From Candidatus Omnitrophota bacterium (GTDB lineage Bacteria; Omnitrophota; Omnitrophia; Omnitrophales; JACROU01), in assembly GCA_029261035.1 (NCBI GenBank), contig JAJDCD010000022.1, positions 23,242 to 87,241 on the forward strand: DNA of 64,000 nucleotides. Reading direction: 5' to 3'. Below the pieces are notes generated by a model. That model worked only from the letters and a program-made list of their open reading frames with translations. It made no database searches and was not told the origin of the DNA. The position numbers and the translations under genes are program-made. This document shows, piece after piece, positions 1-6,960 of this stretch (positions within the stretch are counted from its first letter, which is position 1; every line of letters begins with the position of its first letter).

Positions 1-1
1 A

Positions 2-232
2 TCATGCGCGTCTATCATGACGACTCTTGTTAAAGGAAAGACCTTAGAAGAAGCTCAGGAGTTGGAGGAAAACTTTTCTTCTTTTATGACCGATAAAGAA
101 GTGAGTGAAATTACAAAAGAAAAAGTGGGGCGTTTAAAAATGTTTGAAGGAGTACGAGAGTTTCCTATTCGCATTAAATGCGCCACTTTAATTTGGCATG
201 CACTGAAGGATGCAATCAAAGATAGCAAATAG
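2..232 (+). CDS. sufU: SufU/NifU-type Fe-S scaffold protein, C-terminal part
   Basis: The reading frame is open to the left edge (codons from position 2), so this is the 3' end of a gene that starts outside the window. The visible residues (SCASIMTTLVKGKTLEEA, then FPIRIKCATLIWHALKDA) match the C-terminal part of SufU/IscU-like scaffolds: the serine/cysteine-rich turn followed by M-T-x-x-V-K-G-K-T, and the late conserved Cys in RxKCATLxWHAL. These proteins assemble Fe-S clusters in the cytoplasm. The following gene, sufT, is also an Fe-S assembly factor, which supports the call. An internal ATG at 17 exists but would delete the conserved upstream Cys, so I do not treat it as the start. Confidence 0.85.
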   Translation, partial: SCASIMTTLVKGKTLEEAQELEENFSSFMTDKEVSEITKEKVGRLKMFEGVREFPIRIKCATLIWHALKDAIKDSK

Positions 233-260
233 CTATTAGCCTTTAGCCACTAGCCATTGA

Positions 261-341
261 ATTGTCATCCCCGACCTGATCGGGGATCCAGTTTTTTAAT
301 TACCTGGATTCCCGACAAAAGATTTCTGGAATGACAGTTGT
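261..341. repeat. dispersed hairpin repeat (ATCCCCGA family)
   Basis: Contains the inverted pair ATCCCCGA (267-274) and TCGGGGAT (280-287), then a degenerate second half reading GATTCCCGACAAAAGATTT and ending GGAATGACA. Close relatives occur at 46224-46252 and 49850-49910 (GACAAAAGATTTCGGGGATGACA and GATAAAAGATTTCGGGAATGACA), always between genes. This looks like a small non-autonomous palindromic repeat. Spread by a REP-type transposase such as the one at 31100-31696 is possible but unproven. Confidence 0.6.
266..297 (+). terminator. possible Rho-independent terminator after sufU
   Basis: An 8-bp stem ATCCCCGA/TCGGGGAT with a 5-nt loop is followed by CCAG and then six T residues (292-297). 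It sits 34 nt past the sufU stop. The same hairpin is part of a dispersed repeat, so terminator activity would be a side use of the repeat. Confidence 0.4.
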
Positions 342-360
342 TCTGGTTAGGAGGTTTTTT

Positions 361-394
361 CTATCCGCTAAACGCTCTATGCTGAACGCTAATA
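361..394 (+). repeat. short GCTAAACGCTCT repeat just upstream of sufT
   Basis: The 34-nt stretch beginning CTATCCGCTAAACGCTCTA is nearly repeated at 44915-44948 upstream of lipA. In both places it is followed within about 10 nt by a purine-rich Shine-Dalgarno (AGAGGATAA, AAAGGATAA) and an ATG. A fragment with AGCGTTTAGCGT also occurs at 49761-49772. Confidence 0.5.
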
Positions 395-410
395 AACAGA
401 GGATAATAAC

Positions 411-956
411 ATGGAACCAGGAACAGTAATTGAATTAACTCGAGATTGTGAAGTGACCCTCATCCCTGAGGGTACCAAAGCAACCATTGCAAAAGGAACC
501 AGTGTGCGTGTTACACAGTCATTAGGAGGGACTCATACTGTGGTTACAGAGCAGGGGCCTATGGTAAGTATTTCTAGTGAAAATGCAGATGCTTTAGGGG
601 TTGAGGCAGCAGGTTCTGAGAATCAATATGATGAAAATATGGATAAAGATGAATTTGAAAAGTGCGTTTGGGAAAAATTGAAAACTTGTTATGACCCTGA
701 GATTCCTCATAATATTGTTGATTTGGGTTTGATTTATGGATGTAATATTATTGAGAAAGACGGGCTTAGAACCGTGGGTATTACGATGACTCTTACAGCT
801 CCTGGTTGTGGGATGGGCGACTGGCTCGCTCAAGATATTAGAACCAAAGTAAGTGTTCTTCCAAAAGTGGAGAAAGTCCATGTGGAAGTTGTTTTTGACC
901 CTCCTTGGGATAAAGAAAAAATGTCCCCAGCTTTACGTCGCCAAATGAACTTATAA
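411..956 (+). CDS. sufT: SufT family Fe-S cluster assembly protein (MIP18/DUF59)
   Basis: A 181-residue cytoplasmic protein. The N-terminal third (about residues 5-60) shows the SufT-specific segment VELTRDCEVTLIPEGTKA-like and GGTHTVVTEQGPMVSI. The rest (about 80-170) is a MIP18/DUF59 domain with DPEIPHNIVDLGLIY, LTAPGCGMGDWL and VVFDPPWDKEKMSPALRRQM. SufT proteins help mature Fe-S enzymes. The length and C-terminal PPW...S..RRQM motif are typical. The start ATG has AGAGGATAA upstream. It follows the sufU end by 178 nt of repeat-containing DNA. Fe-S demand in this window is high (NarG, NarH, Rieske proteins and several radical SAM enzymes). Confidence 0.9.
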   Translation: MEPGTVIELTRDCEVTLIPEGTKATIAKGTSVRVTQSLGGTHTVVTEQGPMVSISSENADALGVEAAGSENQYDENMDKDEFEKCVWEKLKTCYDPEIPHNIVDLGLIYGCNIIEKDGLRTVGITMTLTAPGCGMGDWLAQDIRTKVSVLPKVEKVHVEVVFDPPWDKEKMSPALRRQMNL

Positions 957-967
957 TTTATCTAACC

Positions 968-995
968 TTGATCCTTTTTATAGCTAAGGTATACT
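968..995 (+). promoter_or_regulatory. sigma70-like promoter before the ferritin-like gene pair
   Basis: TTGATC (968-973) and TATACT (990-995) are separated by 16 nt, and the ATG at 1030 lies 34 nt beyond the -10. A second overlapping TATAAT (995-1000) is also possible. Based only on consensus match. Confidence 0.45.
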
Positions 996-1029
996 ATAAT
1001 TATATTAACCTTTAACGGTAGTGGTGGAT

Positions 1030-1278
1030 ATGTCTTCAGAAAAAGAAAATATTAAAAATATAATAGACTTATTGTTAGTGGATATAGAAGAAGAGGAAGT
1101 GGGGATTAGTCTGCTTTCAACCTTTTATCAAAACGAAGAAGAGCTTACTCTTTTTTCCAACGGAAATAAAAAGACTGTAATGCGCATTTTGAAACGATTA
1201 GCGGATGACAGTATGCGCCACAAGCAAATAGTAGAAGAAATTATAGATCTTCTAAGTAAGGAATATCATGGAAAATGA
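1030..1278 (+). CDS. small acidic helical protein, ferritin-like half, copy 1
   Basis: An 82-residue protein with no signal peptide. It has two helices: an acidic helix with EEEEVGISLLSTFYQ and a second with DDSMRHKQIVEEIIDLL. The pattern E..(A/V)G...Y/F followed by E/D-x-x-x-x-H resembles half of a ferritin/rubrerythrin four-helix bundle, in which E and E..H residues bind iron. The next gene is a relative and overlaps this one by 11 nt, so the two are translationally coupled and could pair. I chose the ATG at 1030; in-frame GTG codons at 1021 and 1024 are alternatives, and no start has a strong Shine-Dalgarno. The family assignment is inference from motif spacing only. Confidence 0.6.
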   Translation: MSSEKENIKNIIDLLLVDIEEEEVGISLLSTFYQNEEELTLFSNGNKKTVMRILKRLADDSMRHKQIVEEIIDLLSKEYHGK

Positions 1279-1510
1279 GTTCTTAAAGAATTTGTGGCAG
1301 CTTCGTTTTGAGAAGATGAAAAAGAACGAAGAAGAAGCGGCTTGGGCTTATCAAGAAGTTCTAGATCTTTGTCTTGTTCTTTTTGGTGGAGCACACCCTG
1401 TTATTGAAAAACTTCAAACGCTTGTTAAAGAAGAAAGAATGCACGAAAAATTAGCAGAAGAATTGATCGAAATTGGTCGGATGACCCACCCCGAATGTGG
1501 TGGCCTTTAA
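1268..1510 (+). CDS. small helical protein, ferritin-like half, copy 2
   Basis: An 80-residue protein starting inside the previous gene (11-nt overlap). Helix one carries KKNEEEAAWAYQEVLDL and helix two KEERMHEKLAEELIEI. The EExA..Y and EExxH patterns are what one half of a rubrerythrin/ferritin-like fold shows, with the ligand histidine in ERMHEKL. It ends in HPECGGL. By analogy with encapsulated ferritins, which build a di-iron site from two half-size subunits, this protein and its upstream partner might form a mixed or homodimeric site. That role is inferred; there is no encapsulin gene in the window. Confidence 0.65.
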   Translation: MENEFLKNLWQLRFEKMKKNEEEAAWAYQEVLDLCLVLFGGAHPVIEKLQTLVKEERMHEKLAEELIEIGRMTHPECGGL

Positions 1511-1543
1511 CTTTCTGTTGCTCTCAACTTTAAAAAGGGAGAT

Positions 1544-3280
1544 ATGGAACAGCCTACTTTTTTTACGGAATTTCTACTTGTTATCGTTGTTGCTACCTGG
1601 GTAGCGGTTATCTTTGACCGCCTTCGCTTGCCCGCAGTTCTTGGGTTTCTCTTGGCTGGCCTTGTTATTGGTCCTCAAGGTTTTTCACTTCTTTCAAGCA
1701 CTGAAAATATTCATCATTTAGCAGAAATGGGTGTTGTTCTTTTGATGTTTACCATTGGGCTTGAGTTTTCTGTAGATCACCTTAGGGGTGTTAAAAACAT
1801 TGCTATTTGGGGCGGCTCTCTCCAAATTTTAATTTCAATTGGTTTGAGCTTATTGTTTACTTTGTGGTCTTCACTCACATTGTATCAAGGGTTTGTGTTG
1901 GGTTCTGTGATTGCGTTAAGTTCAACAGCCCTGGTTTTAAAATACTTAATCGATAGAGGAGAGGTCGGAACAGAGCATGGGCGTATTGCTATCTCTATTC
2001 TTATCTTTCAAGATTTGGCTATATTGCCCCTAATGATTTTTACTTCAGGGCTTAGTTTATCTACGGATCAGTTAGCTCAAAATTTGTTTTTTGCTTTTCT
2101 GAAAACTTCAGGATTAATTCTCTTTGTGATTGTCTTTTCTCGATATGTTCTTCCTCATTTATTAAGGCAAATTGCAATGAGTCGAAGTCGTGAGATTTTT
2201 TTCTTAACCTCTATTGTAATTTGTTTAGGGATGGCTTGGGTGAGTGGACAGTTAGGTCTTTCTTTTGCTGTAGGGGCTTTTATCGCGGGGTTTATGTTTG
2301 CTAATACGGATTATAAGAGTCAGATTATGGGAGATGTTATCCCTTTTAGACATGTTTTTGTCAGTATTTTCTTTGTATCCATTGGACTTTTATTTGATAT
2401 TCATTTTGCGATAGAACATATCCTTACTGTGGTTACTGTATTCAGTTTTGTTTTGTTTATTAACTTTGTGTTGATGAGTTTGTTGATTGTCGCTTTTGGT
2501 TACCCTCCGCGAGTAGCATTAGCCGCTGGAATTATGTTATCTCAAATTGGTGAGTTCTCTTTTCTTATCATTGAATCTGCAAGAAATGCGCAAGGAATAG
2601 ATGAATACTTGTATCAGTTATTATTATCTGTCGCTTTTATGACTCTTTTGATTACACCTTTTTTATTTTCTTTAGTTCCTGTGGTGCTGAGAATTTCAGA
2701 AAACATTCCGTTTTTTGGTTTACCACCCCGCAATTGGAAGAAAAGCAAATTAGAGAAAAACATTGCACTGAAAAATCATTATATTATTTGTGGTTTTGGA
2801 AAAGCGGGCGAAGATTTAGCGATGACCTTAAAAGAAGAAAAAGTACCTTTTTTGATTATTGAGATGAACCCTCAGAAAGTAAAGAAAGCAAAGAAGTTAA
2901 GAATGAAAGCTATTTATGGAGATGCTGCTAATGAAGAGGTGATTAAAAGGGCAGGGATTAAAAAGGCGAAGGCCCTTATTGTTAGCTATGTGGACCCCTT
3001 TGGTGTGGGGCAAATGATTCGAATTTCTCAGGGTTTAAATGAGGATGCGGAGATTGTTGTTAGAACACGCTATGAACGGGATGTGGCCAAACTCTATGAT
3101 TTAGGGGCAGATACCGTTATTATTGAAGAGTGGCAATCGAGTTATGAGCTGAATCGTATTATTTTGAGTCAGCTAGAAATTTCTGAGAAAAAAATTAATC
3201 ATCATTTAGATCGAATACAATCCCGTAAAGAACTGCTTGTAGAAGAAGCTATTTTGAAAAAAGATACGGAAGGCTTTTAG
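1544..3280 (+). CDS. KefB/KefC-type monovalent cation:proton antiporter (CPA2) with TrkA-N domain
   Basis: 578 residues. Residues about 5-385 hold roughly 12 hydrophobic segments of the Na+/H+ exchanger (CPA2) fold, including LGFLLAGLVIGP near the N-terminus and SFAVGAFIAGFMF in the middle. Residues about 410-530 form a cytoplasmic Rossmann RCK/TrkA-N domain with the nucleotide loop CGFGKAGEDLA and the acidic IEMNPQKVKKAK. KefB/C proteins exchange K+ (or Na+) for protons and are gated by ligand binding to the RCK domain. There is no C-terminal TrkA-C domain. An AAAAAGGGAGAT Shine-Dalgarno precedes the ATG. The substrate ion cannot be told from sequence. Confidence 0.9.
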   Translation: MEQPTFFTEFLLVIVVATWVAVIFDRLRLPAVLGFLLAGLVIGPQGFSLLSSTENIHHLAEMGVVLLMFTIGLEFSVDHLRGVKNIAIWGGSLQILISIGLSLLFTLWSSLTLYQGFVLGSVIALSSTALVLKYLIDRGEVGTEHGRIAISILIFQDLAILPLMIFTSGLSLSTDQLAQNLFFAFLKTSGLILFVIVFSRYVLPHLLRQIAMSRSREIFFLTSIVICLGMAWVSGQLGLSFAVGAFIAGFMFANTDYKSQIMGDVIPFRHVFVSIFFVSIGLLFDIHFAIEHILTVVTVFSFVLFINFVLMSLLIVAFGYPPRVALAAGIMLSQIGEFSFLIIESARNAQGIDEYLYQLLLSVAFMTLLITPFLFSLVPVVLRISENIPFFGLPPRNWKKSKLEKNIALKNHYIICGFGKAGEDLAMTLKEEKVPFLIIEMNPQKVKKAKKLRMKAIYGDAANEEVIKRAGIKKAKALIVSYVDPFGVGQMIRISQGLNEDAEIVVRTRYERDVAKLYDLGADTVIIEEWQSSYELNRIILSQLEISEKKINHHLDRIQSRKELLVEEAILKKDTEGF

Positions 3281-3333
3281 TTCTTCTCTCAAAGAATTCC
3301 TCCTTAGAAAAAATTCATCCAATAAAACTCTTT

Positions 3334-3349
3334 AGTGATCTAAGTCACT
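3334..3349 (+). promoter_or_regulatory. Crp/Fnr-type operator before the desaturase gene
   Basis: The perfect palindrome AGTGA-TCTAAG-TCACT lies 21 nt upstream of a -10-like CATTAT (3371-3376), placing its centre near -41.5 from the expected start at about 3383. It has the same half-site and spacing as the sites at 6069, 18853 and 21314. This promoter would start downstream of the alternative start codon at 3375, which supports translation from 3402. Confidence 0.75.
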
Positions 3350-3401
3350 GTAAGAACTGAATTTCAATGTCATTATGCTCCAAATTAAAAGGAGAATCAT
3401 A

Positions 3402-4574
3402 ATGAAGCCACCATCGCCGCCTATTCGTAAAATAATTTGGGTCAATGTTATTTTTTTTGCGATAACCACTTTTGTAGCACTCATAGGAGCTCCTACTTAT
3501 ATCTACAAATATGGGCTTTCTTTTTTTGATATTACTTTATTTGTATTTTTTATGATAGCAACGGGTTTGTCTGTAACTGCTGGATATCATCGTTTGTTTG
3601 CACATACGACTTATCAAACAAATCCGATTATTCGTTTTTTGTTCTTGTTTTTTGGAGCAGCTGCTTTTGAGCAACCTGTACTGGATTGGGCATCTCAACA
3701 TCGAGATCATCATCAATATGTTGATACGGATGAGGACCCTTATAATATTAATAAAGGATTCTTTTATGCACATATGGGGTGGTTGATGTTTTGGGAGCAT
3801 GATGTAGATCACTCTAATGTGAAAGATTTACAGAAAGATCCGATGGTAATGCATCAATCTAAATACTACATGTTGTGGGCTGCCGGTTCTGGGATTATTC
3901 TCCCTGTTCTTATTGGAGCCTTTGCAGGTCATGCTTTGGCAGCTTTTATTTTTGCTGTTTGCTTAAGGCTTACCTTGGTGTATCACGCAACTTTCTTTAT
4001 CAATTCCATTTGCCACATGTTTGGGAAATCCACATATGATATTCATCAAACAGCAAGGGACCATTGGTTTATAGCATTTTTAACCTATGGAGAAGGCTAT
4101 CATAATTTTCATCACGCCTTTCCAAATGACTACCGTAACGGAGTGCGTTGGTACCAATATGACCCATGTAAATGGTTGATTGCATCTATGAATTATATTG
4201 GGATGGCACGGGGTTTGAAGAGGGCTTCTCGTTTTCGTATTTTGGAAAAACGGTTAGCTGCTGAGAATCAACGAACAAACGAATTGTTGGAGTCTCTGAT
4301 AAAAGATCCTCGTCTGGCAAATGCACTTTCGGTTTTTCAAACGCATTATCAGAAGGTGAAAAATAGTTTGCTGGCTTGGGAGGAAACAGCCAAGGAATAT
4401 AAGCGTATTTTACGTAAACATGTGAGCCTAAATAACTTTAATTTGCGTTCAAAAGCATTTAAAGAGATGAAGTCGACACGATCCCTGTTTCAAAGAAAAT
4501 ATCAGAAGTGGAATCGTCTTACGAACAAAGACCCTATTCTTCTGACGCAGTTTCTCTTATCTAAAGCAGCTTAA
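3402..4574 (+). CDS. membrane fatty acyl desaturase (delta-9 / acyl-CoA desaturase family)
   Basis: 390 residues. The three histidine boxes of membrane di-iron desaturases are present: HRLFAH (63-68), HRDHH (100-104) and EGYHNFHH (231-238), with hydrophobic pairs between them. These enzymes introduce a cis double bond into fatty acyl chains and need O2 and electrons. The C-terminal ~120 residues are charged and helical, an extension beyond the usual core. AAAGGAG precedes ATG 3402; an ATG 27 nt upstream would lie before the predicted transcription start. An O2-using enzyme under the same operator type as nitrate reductase and anaerobic ribonucleotide reductase is unexpected. Confidence 0.9.
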   Translation: MKPPSPPIRKIIWVNVIFFAITTFVALIGAPTYIYKYGLSFFDITLFVFFMIATGLSVTAGYHRLFAHTTYQTNPIIRFLFLFFGAAAFEQPVLDWASQHRDHHQYVDTDEDPYNINKGFFYAHMGWLMFWEHDVDHSNVKDLQKDPMVMHQSKYYMLWAAGSGIILPVLIGAFAGHALAAFIFAVCLRLTLVYHATFFINSICHMFGKSTYDIHQTARDHWFIAFLTYGEGYHNFHHAFPNDYRNGVRWYQYDPCKWLIASMNYIGMARGLKRASRFRILEKRLAAENQRTNELLESLIKDPRLANALSVFQTHYQKVKNSLLAWEETAKEYKRILRKHVSLNNFNLRSKAFKEMKSTRSLFQRKYQKWNRLTNKDPILLTQFLLSKAA

Positions 4575-4602
4575 TTTATTTTGACCCCGATGAGGTGTTT
4601 GT

Positions 4603-4764
4603 ATGCACGAAAATGAAATAAATTTCGAAATTAATGAAATCGTTAATATTAAAGGTTTGATCTTTAAGATTGCACTTGTCGATGCTGGAACTCGAAAGAT
4701 GTGCCTTAAACAAATTTCCAAAGAAGAAGCAGCTGTCCTTAAAGAAGAAAGTGAAAAGGGCTAA
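4603..4764 (+). CDS. small hypothetical protein, 53 residues
   Basis: An ORF below the usual length cut-off, encoding a protein that begins MHENEINFEINEIVNIKG and ends KEEAAVLKEESEKG. A good GAGGTG Shine-Dalgarno lies 5 nt before the ATG. It fills the gap between the desaturase (28 nt upstream) and the next gene (23 nt downstream), so it is probably co-transcribed. Predicted: a short beta-rich part (VNIKGLIFKIALVDAG) followed by a charged helix. No family recognised. Confidence 0.6.
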   Translation: MHENEINFEINEIVNIKGLIFKIALVDAGTRKMCLKQISKEEAAVLKEESEKG

Positions 4765-4787
4765 GCTTTAAGCTGGAGGAGAATATT

Positions 4788-5240
4788 ATGGAAGAAATTC
4801 AAAAAGTTGTTTCTAAACATCCATTTTTTGAAGGTTTGGATGAATGGTATTTGGAACAACTGGCAAGGTATGGCACGTTCGCAGAATATGCTTCGAATGA
4901 ATTTTTGATTCGTGAGTGTGGAGAAGCGGACCAGTTCTTTTTGATTCTAGAAGGAAAAGTCGCTGTGGGTTTTGAGAGTGATGGAGGAAACTTTTCAGCA
5001 GTGCAGGAGTTAACAGAGAAGGACATTTTAGGGTGGTCTTGGCTGATTCCGCCTCACCGGTGGCACTTTGATGCTATGGCTAAGACAGAAGTTAAAGTTA
5101 TTGTCTTTGATGCGAAATACCTAAGAACTAAGTGCGAGGAAGATCCTAAATTAGGCTATGAAATGCTTAAGCGATTGACGCACTTCATTACCCAGAGGCT
5201 ATTAGCAACTCGACTTCAGCTAGCAACTCCTCCTGTATAG
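4788..5240 (+). CDS. stand-alone cyclic-nucleotide-binding-fold (cNMP/Crp-type) sensor protein
   Basis: 150 residues covering one cNMP-binding beta-roll (about 10-125) with the features NEFLIRECGEADQFFLILEGKVAV and a dimerisation-type helix at the end (LGYEMLKRLTHFITQRLLATRLQL). There is no helix-turn-helix, so it cannot be a classic DNA-binding Crp. The loop DILGWSWLIPPHRW replaces the canonical cAMP-phosphate cassette, so cAMP binding is doubtful. Such lone domains often act as redox or ligand sensors. It lies 66 nt before a full Crp/Fnr regulator. AGGAGAATATT precedes the ATG. Confidence 0.8.
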   Translation: MEEIQKVVSKHPFFEGLDEWYLEQLARYGTFAEYASNEFLIRECGEADQFFLILEGKVAVGFESDGGNFSAVQELTEKDILGWSWLIPPHRWHFDAMAKTEVKVIVFDAKYLRTKCEEDPKLGYEMLKRLTHFITQRLLATRLQLATPPV

Positions 5241-5290
5241 GATGAAAGAACATGATTTTAATTTCTTATATATAGAAATGGGGGGTTTTT

Positions 5291-5299
5291 TGCTATACT
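5291..5299 (+). promoter_or_regulatory. extended -10 promoter for the crp-type gene; transcript probably leaderless
   Basis: TGCTATACT is an extended -10 element whose TATACT (5294-5299) ends only 7 nt before the ATG at 5307. The transcript would therefore start at or next to the initiation codon. There is no Shine-Dalgarno between them. The miaB gene shows the same arrangement (31890-31907). Confidence 0.55.
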
Positions 5300-5306
5300 C
5301 CTACCT

Positions 5307-5969
5307 ATGCTTAAAGACATTCCATTATTCCAAGATTTAACAGCTGATGAAAGAAAGATTCTCGAGACTTGTTTGCATGAGAAGACCTACGAAAAAGGGG
5401 AGGTTCTCTTTTTGGCAGGAACTATGTGTAAGCGAGTTTTCTTTGTTGCATCTGGAAAAATTAAGCTTTACAGAACCTCTGCTTCTGGAAAAGAACAGGT
5501 TTTAGAAGTTCTGGGTGGAGGTGAAACATGTGCTTGTAATGCTGAAGCTCAAGCCTTTAGTTGTGCTTCTACGGGAGAGGCCCTTATGCCGACAACAGTC
5601 TGGTACTTGTCAAAACCAGATTATCTCCGCTTAGTACATGAAAATCCTAATATTGCCCGCAAATTGCTTCAAATCTTAACAGATAAGTTATTTAATATTG
5701 GGGGTTTAGTTGAAGAAATTTCTTTGATGAACGTCAAAGAGCGTCTTGTTAAGTTTCTATTAGATATGCTTAAAGATCAGACGAAGGGCGAAGGTAAAGA
5801 TGAAGTTTTGATATTACCTTTCACCCGAGAAGAAATAGCTCACCAACTAGGTTCTGCAAGGGAAACGGTAGCGAGAAACCTTCATCAACTGAAGCAAGAC
5901 AAGCTTATTGATATAAAACCTCATCAAATCGTTATTCTTGATAAAAATGGATTAGAAAGTCTCTTGTAA
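5307..5969 (+). CDS. Crp/Fnr family transcriptional regulator
   Basis: 220 residues. The N-terminal cNMP-type beta-roll spans about 1-125, the dimer helix about 105-150, and the Crp-type winged helix about 150-215. The recognition helix reads SARETVARNLHQL (R185, E186, R190), like CRP (RETVGRIL) and unlike FNR (VETISR), so it is expected to read TGTGA half-sites. Four matching palindromes occur in this window. Cysteines at 22, 41, 75, 77 and 86 could bind a cofactor, but the FNR N-terminal cysteine cluster is absent; a DNR-like heme or NO sensor is possible. The likely role is activation of nitrate respiration and anaerobic genes. The start is set by the promoter-proximal ATG. Confidence 0.9.
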   Translation: MLKDIPLFQDLTADERKILETCLHEKTYEKGEVLFLAGTMCKRVFFVASGKIKLYRTSASGKEQVLEVLGGGETCACNAEAQAFSCASTGEALMPTTVWYLSKPDYLRLVHENPNIARKLLQILTDKLFNIGGLVEEISLMNVKERLVKFLLDMLKDQTKGEGKDEVLILPFTREEIAHQLGSARETVARNLHQLKQDKLIDIKPHQIVILDKNGLESLL

Positions 5970-6068
5970 CTCTACTTATTTATCTTCTGTTTTTCATCTC
6001 ATTTCATTGAAAATCCTACAAATACGACAATTTCTGCCTAAAACTTAAAAATAGTTAATTTACCTGTG

Positions 6069-6084
6069 TGTGACCCATGTCACA
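6069..6084 (+). promoter_or_regulatory. Crp-type operator and promoter of the nar operon
   Basis: The perfect palindrome TGTGA-CCCATG-TCACA lies 21 nt upstream of the -10 TATACT (6106-6111), so its centre is near -41.5, the class II activator position. The first gene of the nar operon starts at 6166. Confidence 0.8.
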
Positions 6085-6165
6085 AACAGTTTTAAGTAAT
6101 GGAGCTATACTATTTTACGAGTTTGCACTATTCACCCAATTCTTTAGACTCTACGAAGGTGTGTA

Positions 6166-6957
6166 ATGAAGATAAATTTGTTGAGATTCTCAATTTCTCT
6201 ATTTGTTTTGCTGGTATGTTTTCATTCTGGTAAGGCATTTGCTATCGATGAAGATATGGTGGATATTGACACGTCGGTTCAACTTTATGTACAGAACTGT
6301 TCTGGCTGTCATACCGTTGGAGGAGGAGAGCTGACGGGCCCTGACTTAAAGGATGTTTCTACATGGTCCCAGAATGATCTATTTCCGGCAGTAAAGAGAA
6401 TGGAGAAAGAGGTAGGGCCTTTAACGGATGAAGAAATTCAGAGTTTGGTAGATTTCTTAAAGACTCCAGATGCGGGAGAACGTGTAAAAGCAGAAGAAGC
6501 AAAGGTTTCTATGAAGTTCCTGTCCCAGATGTCACCCGCAGATTCGGAGTTAGGAAAAGAATTATTTTTTGGCGAGAAAAGTTTTGAGAATAAAGGCTTA
6601 GCTTGCATTTCCTGCCACGGGATATCGGATTACCAAGGAGGCCATTTAGGTCCCGACTTAACAGGGATTTACAAGAAAATGGGTGAAACGGCTTTAGTTT
6701 CTGCTAATGAAAAAGCTAGCTTTAAGATTATGCGAGCGGCTTATAAAGATCACGCTATTACAAAACAAGAAGCGCTCCACTTAACCGAGTTTATGAAAAA
6801 AGTTTCTGAAGATCCAAAAACGGCATCGGAGTTTAATCCTGTTGTATGGATAGGCTCAGGGTTAGCCTTATTATTTTTTATTGTTCTTTTATTTATACGA
6901 CCTAAAAGAAAAAAAAGCACAAGACATAATTTAATTAAAAAAACGAAAAAAGGGTAA
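6166..6957 (+). CDS. membrane-anchored diheme cytochrome c (NarC-like)
   Basis: 263 residues: signal peptide (1-26, cleaved near GKAFA), heme site CSGCH at 45-49, second heme site CISCH at 147-151, one transmembrane helix (about 226-245) and a very basic cytoplasmic tail. Each heme domain has a downstream LTGPDL/LGPDLTG segment typical of class I cytochromes c. It is the first gene of the nar operon, as is the diheme NarC of Thermus-type nar operons, and should move electrons between the bc-type module and NarGHI on the outer face of the inner membrane. It ends 3 nt before narG. The exact electron partners are inferred. Confidence 0.85.
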   Translation: MKINLLRFSISLFVLLVCFHSGKAFAIDEDMVDIDTSVQLYVQNCSGCHTVGGGELTGPDLKDVSTWSQNDLFPAVKRMEKEVGPLTDEEIQSLVDFLKTPDAGERVKAEEAKVSMKFLSQMSPADSELGKELFFGEKSFENKGLACISCHGISDYQGGHLGPDLTGIYKKMGETALVSANEKASFKIMRAAYKDHAITKQEALHLTEFMKKVSEDPKTASEFNPVVWIGSGLALLFFIVLLFIRPKRKKSTRHNLIKKTKKG

Positions 6958-6960
6958 ATC

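Noticed and set aside
594-881. 95-codon minus-strand ORF inside sufT
   Set aside because: Antisense to a well-supported gene; no Shine-Dalgarno or known fold.
3375-3401. Upstream start for the desaturase
   Set aside because: It lies before the expected transcription start; the ATG at 3402 has a good AAAGGAG.
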